From positions 744,001 to 808,000 of the forward strand of contig NZ_CP114783.1 in assembly GCF_027359595.1 (NCBI RefSeq): a stretch of 64,000 nucleotides of DNA, written 5' to 3'. This DNA comes from Prochlorococcus marinus str. MIT 0912 (GTDB lineage Bacteria > Cyanobacteriota > Cyanobacteriia > PCC-6307 > Cyanobiaceae). Both the position numbers and the translations under genes were made by a program. A model generated the notes under the pieces. It was not told the origin of the DNA and ran no database searches. It saw nothing but the letters and a program-made list of their open reading frames with translations. Below, piece after piece: positions 60,772 to 64,000 of this stretch; positions within the stretch are counted from its first letter, which is position 1; each line of letters starts with the position of its first letter.

Positions 60772-61380
60772 TTACGTTTTCCTCCACACGGCTGCTAATT
60801 TACCCTGAACATGTACTTGTTCAGCTTCAATTTCTATAGGTTCGTAGGATGTATTTGCAGCTTCTAAACGAACTAAACTTCCATCGCGAAAAAAATGCTT
60901 CAAAGTAGTTCCTAAACCAGGAACCATTGCACTTACAATAGTCCCGTCTCTCAAGCGAGAGGGTTCATAAACAGGTTCCATCAAAACCATATCCCCGTCT
61001 GCGATAAAAGAATCAATCATTGAATCTCCATTTACCGTCAAAGCGAAAAGTCCCTTTAATTGAAGAACTGAATTTAAATCTAAAGTTTCCTGTACATCAT
61101 CAAAAGTTTCAACTAACCCACCTGCAGCTATTGCACCCAAAACAGGAACACCCGAAATACTCTCCTCTATTAATTGCAGTGTTCTTGCCTGACCTTCTTG
61201 CCATTTTATCCAACCTTTTTGTTGTAGATGTCTTAAACGACTTTGGATTGGTGCTGGAGATCTAAGGCCCATAGCTTGCATCATCTGCCTAATTGAAGGA
61301 CTGTGATGATGATCTCCAATAAAATCTACTAGCCAGTCATAAAGTTCTTGCTGGGCAGCTGTTAGGGCTTCTTCTGGCAT
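60772..61380 (-). CDS. lexA: LexA repressor of the SOS response
   Basis: I start at MPEEALTAAQQELYDWLVDF (202 residues, the usual LexA length; the frame is open to 61443). The winged helix-turn-helix (about 25-65) is followed by the autocleavage site A86-G87 (AIAAGGLVE) and the serine/lysine dyad S120 (GDSM) and K161 (TTLKHFF). Thus it should self-cleave when RecA is activated and derepress SOS genes, unlike cyanobacterial LexA proteins that lack these residues. Two LexA-like boxes lie directly upstream, consistent with autoregulation. Confidence 0.93.
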   Translation of the reverse strand: MPEEALTAAQQELYDWLVDFIGDHHHSPSIRQMMQAMGLRSPAPIQSRLRHLQQKGWIKWQEGQARTLQLIEESISGVPVLGAIAAGGLVETFDDVQETLDLNSVLQLKGLFALTVNGDSMIDSFIADGDMVLMEPVYEPSRLRDGTIVSAMVPGLGTTLKHFFRDGSLVRLEAANTSYEPIEIEAEQVHVQGKLAAVWRKT

Positions 61381-61392
61381 CCGAATAGATTG

Positions 61393-61422
61393 AGTACATA
61401 TGTCCTTCAATACATATGTACC
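61393..61422. promoter_or_regulatory. Paired LexA-like boxes upstream of lexA
   Basis: AGTACATATGTCCT (61393-61406, plus strand) and GGTACATATGTATT (61422-61409, minus strand) each fit RGTACNNNDGTWCB with one mismatch and share the core TACATATGT. They end 12 bases before the lexA start. Confidence 0.55.
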
Positions 61423-61445
61423 TAAGATCTCTCGGTATCGCAACC

Positions 61446-62402
61446 CTAAAGCCCTCCAAGCTGGACGGCAAGCAAGGCTTGCTGAACGTGAAGACGGTTC
61501 TCAGCTTGATCAAAGACTTGACTACTTCGGCTCTCTAATGCATCCTCTGTTATTTCTTCTCCTCTATGAGCAGGCAAGCAATGCAAAATCATTACTTCCT
61601 CATCTGCAAGGCCTATTAATTTCTCATCAACTTTATAATTTTCAAAAATTTCTTTCCTCTTTAAATGCTCTTCCTCTTGCCCCATAGAAGCCCAAACATC
61701 TGTATAAATTACTTGAGCTCCTTTTACCGCCGTTGAAGGTTCATTAGAGATAGATATTTGCGAACCAAATTCCGAGAGTAATTTCGCCTTCTCTACAATT
61801 TGAGAATCTGGTTCAAAACCTTTTGGAGAGCAAATTTTCACATTAACTCCCAATATTGCTCCGCATATCATCAATGAGTTTGCGACATTATTCCCATCTC
61901 CGATGTAAGAAAGGTTTATTCCTTTAAGCTTGCCAAATTTCTCCTGAATTGTTAAATAATCGGCTAGTGCCTGACAAGGATGTTCGAGATCAGTTAGAGC
62001 ATTAATAACAGGGATAGTTGCCCACTCTGCATATTCTTCTAGTTCTTCATGAGAAAAAGTACGAATTGCAAGAACATCACAATATCGACTCAAAACCCTT
62101 GCGGTGTCTTTTATCGGTTCACCTCTGCCAAGTTGTGTGATTTGAGGATTCAAATCAACAGTCTGACCTCCCAACCTTGCCATTGCAACTTGAAAACTCA
62201 CTCTTGTCCTAGTGGAGGCTTTTTTGAATATCAATCCAAGAACCCTATTCCCTAGGTCTATTCTTCTATTACCTATTTTTAGCTGTTTCGCTAATTCAAA
62301 TAAAGATAAAATCTGATCACTATTTAAATCAGATGAAGAAAGAAAGTTCTTCTTACTAAAAGTGGTTAATTTAGAAGCTAAGCCAGAAGATACTGAAGCC
62401 AT
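61446..62402 (-). CDS. argF: Ornithine carbamoyltransferase
   Basis: A 318-residue carbamoyltransferase. KKASTRTRVSF is the carbamoyl-phosphate loop and ILHCLPAHRGEEI carries the ornithine-binding cysteine; the DLEHPCQALADYLT block is also typical. It makes citrulline in arginine synthesis. It precedes lexA on the same strand, with the LexA-like boxes between them, so lexA has its own control. Confidence 0.96.
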   Translation of the reverse strand: MASVSSGLASKLTTFSKKNFLSSSDLNSDQILSLFELAKQLKIGNRRIDLGNRVLGLIFKKASTRTRVSFQVAMARLGGQTVDLNPQITQLGRGEPIKDTARVLSRYCDVLAIRTFSHEELEEYAEWATIPVINALTDLEHPCQALADYLTIQEKFGKLKGINLSYIGDGNNVANSLMICGAILGVNVKICSPKGFEPDSQIVEKAKLLSEFGSQISISNEPSTAVKGAQVIYTDVWASMGQEEEHLKRKEIFENYKVDEKLIGLADEEVMILHCLPAHRGEEITEDALESRSSQVFDQAENRLHVQQALLAVQLGGL

Positions 62403-62456
62403 AAATAAGCCTCAAATATCCTTTATCGGAGATAAAGGATATAAAAGTCAAGTGTT

Positions 62457-64000
62457 TTAATTCAAAACTTTTTCAGGCATGACGCTACTTGAAAGCATTT
62501 CTTTAAGTTCATCTCCCTCTATTACTTCCTTCTCAAGGATTTTTTGGGAAATATCTTCTAATAATGAAAGATTATTCTTAAGAATGTTTAAGGCACTTTC
62601 ATGTGCATCATCTACCAAACTTCTGACTTCTTTATCAATTGCCTGTGCAGTTGCATCACTTAATTCTCTTCTTGGATTGTTGTTACCACCGAGGAATTGT
62701 CCACCTCCCTGCTTGTCATATGCTAATGGGCCCAAAATATCACTCATTCCATATGTACCTACCATTTGTTCTGCTAGATCAGTAGCTCTTTGTAAATCGT
62801 TTGATGCTCCAGTGGTAATTTTTCCAAAAATGATTTCTTCTGCAGATCTACCACCTAAAAGAGTAGCTATTTGGCCTTGTAAATCTTCTTTAGAATTTAA
62901 AAATCTTTCCTCAGTTGGCAATTGAAGGGTATAACCCAACGCACTCATTCCTCTAGGAACAATTGAAATTTTTGCAACTTTGCTACCACCTGGCATCAAG
63001 TGACCAACAATTGCATGACCAACCTCATGATAAGCAACAATCTTTTTCTCATCATCTTGAAGAACTCTACTTTTTTTCTCTAATCCAGCTACAACCCTTT
63101 CAATTGCTTCGTTTAAATCTTTTTGCTCAACAGAAGTTCTTTTGCCTCGGGCAGCAAGAAGAGCTGCTTCGTTAACCATATTAGCCAAGTCAGCACCAGC
63201 AAAGCCACTAGTTGCTTGAGCAATGCGATCTAAATCAATTTCATTAGAAAGTTTAACTTTTTTTGTATAAATTTCTAAAATCGTCTTTCTACCAGAAAGG
63301 TCAGGTCTATCAACAAGTACTTGTCTATCAAATCTGCCTGGACGCAATAGGGCTGCATCTAAAACTTCAGGTTGGTTAGTTGCGGCAAGAACGATAACAG
63401 GTTTATCAGTTGAAGCAAAACCATCCATTTCAGTAAGAAGTTGATTAAGAGTTTGCTCTCTCTCATCATTTCCACCCACAACACCCATAGACCCTGATCT
63501 ACTTTTGCCTATAGCGTCAAGTTCATCAATAAATATTATGCAAGGAGCTTTTTTCTTAGCTTGTTCAAACAGATCCCTAACTCTTGCAGCACCTGCACCA
63601 ACAAATAGTTCTACAAATTCAGAACCAGAGATAATGAAGAAAGGTACTTCAGCCTCACCTGCAACTGCTTTAGATAAAAGAGTTTTACCTGTACCTGGAG
63701 GTCCCACCAGAAGAACACCTTTAGGAATCCTTGCACCTATATCTGTGTATCTTTGTGGCTTTTTGAGAAAATCTACAATTTCAGTTAATTCGTCTTTTGC
63801 TTCATCTACGCCTGCAACATCTTCAAAAGTTACCTTTGATTCGTCATCTGGAACATAGACTTTAGCTTTGCTTTTCGTGAAACTAAGCGCTCCTTGAGCT
63901 CCACCACCACCCATACTTCTACGAGCAAAAAACTGTAAGACAAGTATGAAAATCAGCGGTGGTACAACCCAACTAAGGATAGTGGTAAATATATTTGGTT
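62457..64000 (-). CDS. ftsH: ATP-dependent zinc metalloprotease FtsH (5' end beyond window)
   Basis: The reading frame stays open to the window edge, so the gene is partial. Upstream of the methionine at 63914 the frame continues with a membrane helix ([18 protein letters not shown]) and [10 protein letters not shown], the end of the FtsH second transmembrane segment. Then come Walker A GPPGTGKT, Walker [12 protein letters not shown], the second region of homology ([11 protein letters not shown]) and the zinc site HEVGH. FtsH removes damaged membrane proteins, notably D1 in photosystem II. Most FtsH copies in cyanobacteria pair as heteromers; which one this is cannot be told. Confidence 0.96.
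   Translation of the reverse strand, partial: PNIFTTILSWVVPPLIFILVLQFFARRSMGGGGAQGALSFTKSKAKVYVPDDESKVTFEDVAGVDEAKDELTEIVDFLKKPQRYTDIGARIPKGVLLVGPPGTGKTLLSKAVAGEAEVPFFIISGSEFVELFVGAGAARVRDLFEQAKKKAPCIIFIDELDAIGKSRSGSMGVVGGNDEREQTLNQLLTEMDGFASTDKPVIVLAATNQPEVLDAALLRPGRFDRQVLVDRPDLSGRKTILEIYTKKVKLSNEIDLDRIAQATSGFAGADLANMVNEAALLAARGKRTSVEQKDLNEAIERVVAGLEKKSRVLQDDEKKIVAYHEVGHAIVGHLMPGGSKVAKISIVPRGMSALGYTLQLPTEERFLNSKEDLQGQIATLLGGRSAEEIIFGKITTGASNDLQRATDLAEQMVGTYGMSDILGPLAYDKQGGGQFLGGNNNPRRELSDATAQAIDKEVRSLVDDAHESALNILKNNLSLLEDISQKILEKEVIEGDELKEMLSSSVMPEKVLN

Overview
The window reads as the chromosome of a marine picocyanobacterium, most likely a low-light-type Prochlorococcus. The base composition is AT-rich (about one third G+C by eye), genes are tightly packed, and the core is cyanobacterial: petM, ycf4, the overlapping psbD/psbC pair, cobQ, ycf46, isiB and an OprB/Som-type porin. 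A DUF1651 protein and many short proteins of the kind typical of marine picocyanobacteria fit this. The genus is inferred from gene content; no rRNA is present to confirm it.

Layout. 1-15.3 kb is core: petM (cut by the edge), an alpha/beta hydrolase, ilvH, a lipoprotein cyclophilin, ycf4, psbD-psbC, maf, cobQ, a ferredoxin, TPR proteins, tRNA-Ser, a divergent iron-uptake pair (futA and a PKHD-type oxygenase), a porin and glyQ. 15.26-24.19 kb is an integrated mobile element (below). 24.2-30.3 kb is an accessory flank of small genes, including a second copy of one element module and a 14-unit PVEEDK repeat protein. 30.3-41.4 kb carries bcp, a TPR-methyltransferase, small membrane proteins, isiB flavodoxin, two glycosyltransferases and a DMT transporter. 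41.4-55.3 kb is dense housekeeping: sppA, aroH, rpmH-rnpA-PH protein-yidC, ycf46, serS, rseP, rpsN, pnp, a cysQ-like phosphatase and rsmI. 55.5-60.8 kb is unusually gene-poor for such a genome, with tRNA-Arg, an FkbM methyltransferase, a DUF2214 protein and tRNA-Ala. 60.8-64 kb has lexA, argF and ftsH (cut by the edge).

The outstanding object is the roughly 8.9-kb element between glyQ and 24.19 kb. It encodes a tyrosine recombinase and a full-length single-subunit, T7-type RNA polymerase with every catalytic residue I could check, plus many short proteins, and no recognisable capsid, portal, terminase or tail gene. Its ends are visible. An 18-bp core (16/18 identical) lies at the very 5' end of glyQ and again at 24172-24189, and GGAGAAC repeats flank both cores on the inside. 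The right-hand core still encodes ATG-Tyr-Phe-Gln-Asp, the start of glyQ, so the element seems to have inserted into the first codons of glyQ and to have given the gene a new leader, ribosome binding site and GTG start. The element also carries a five-copy GGACA iteron array and about 330 bases of strongly structured non-coding sequence. A LexA-type box sits before its first module; similar boxes precede the related module outside the right end and lexA itself in this window. The inferred picture is a DNA-damage-responsive integrative element or phage satellite with its own transcription machinery, possibly derived from the int-RNA polymerase early region of T7-like cyanopodoviruses.

Other themes are iron stress (futA, PKHD oxygenase, isiB) and a set of consecutive small proteins beside the element whose C-termini all end in Ala-Ala or Val-Ala with different Ala codons.
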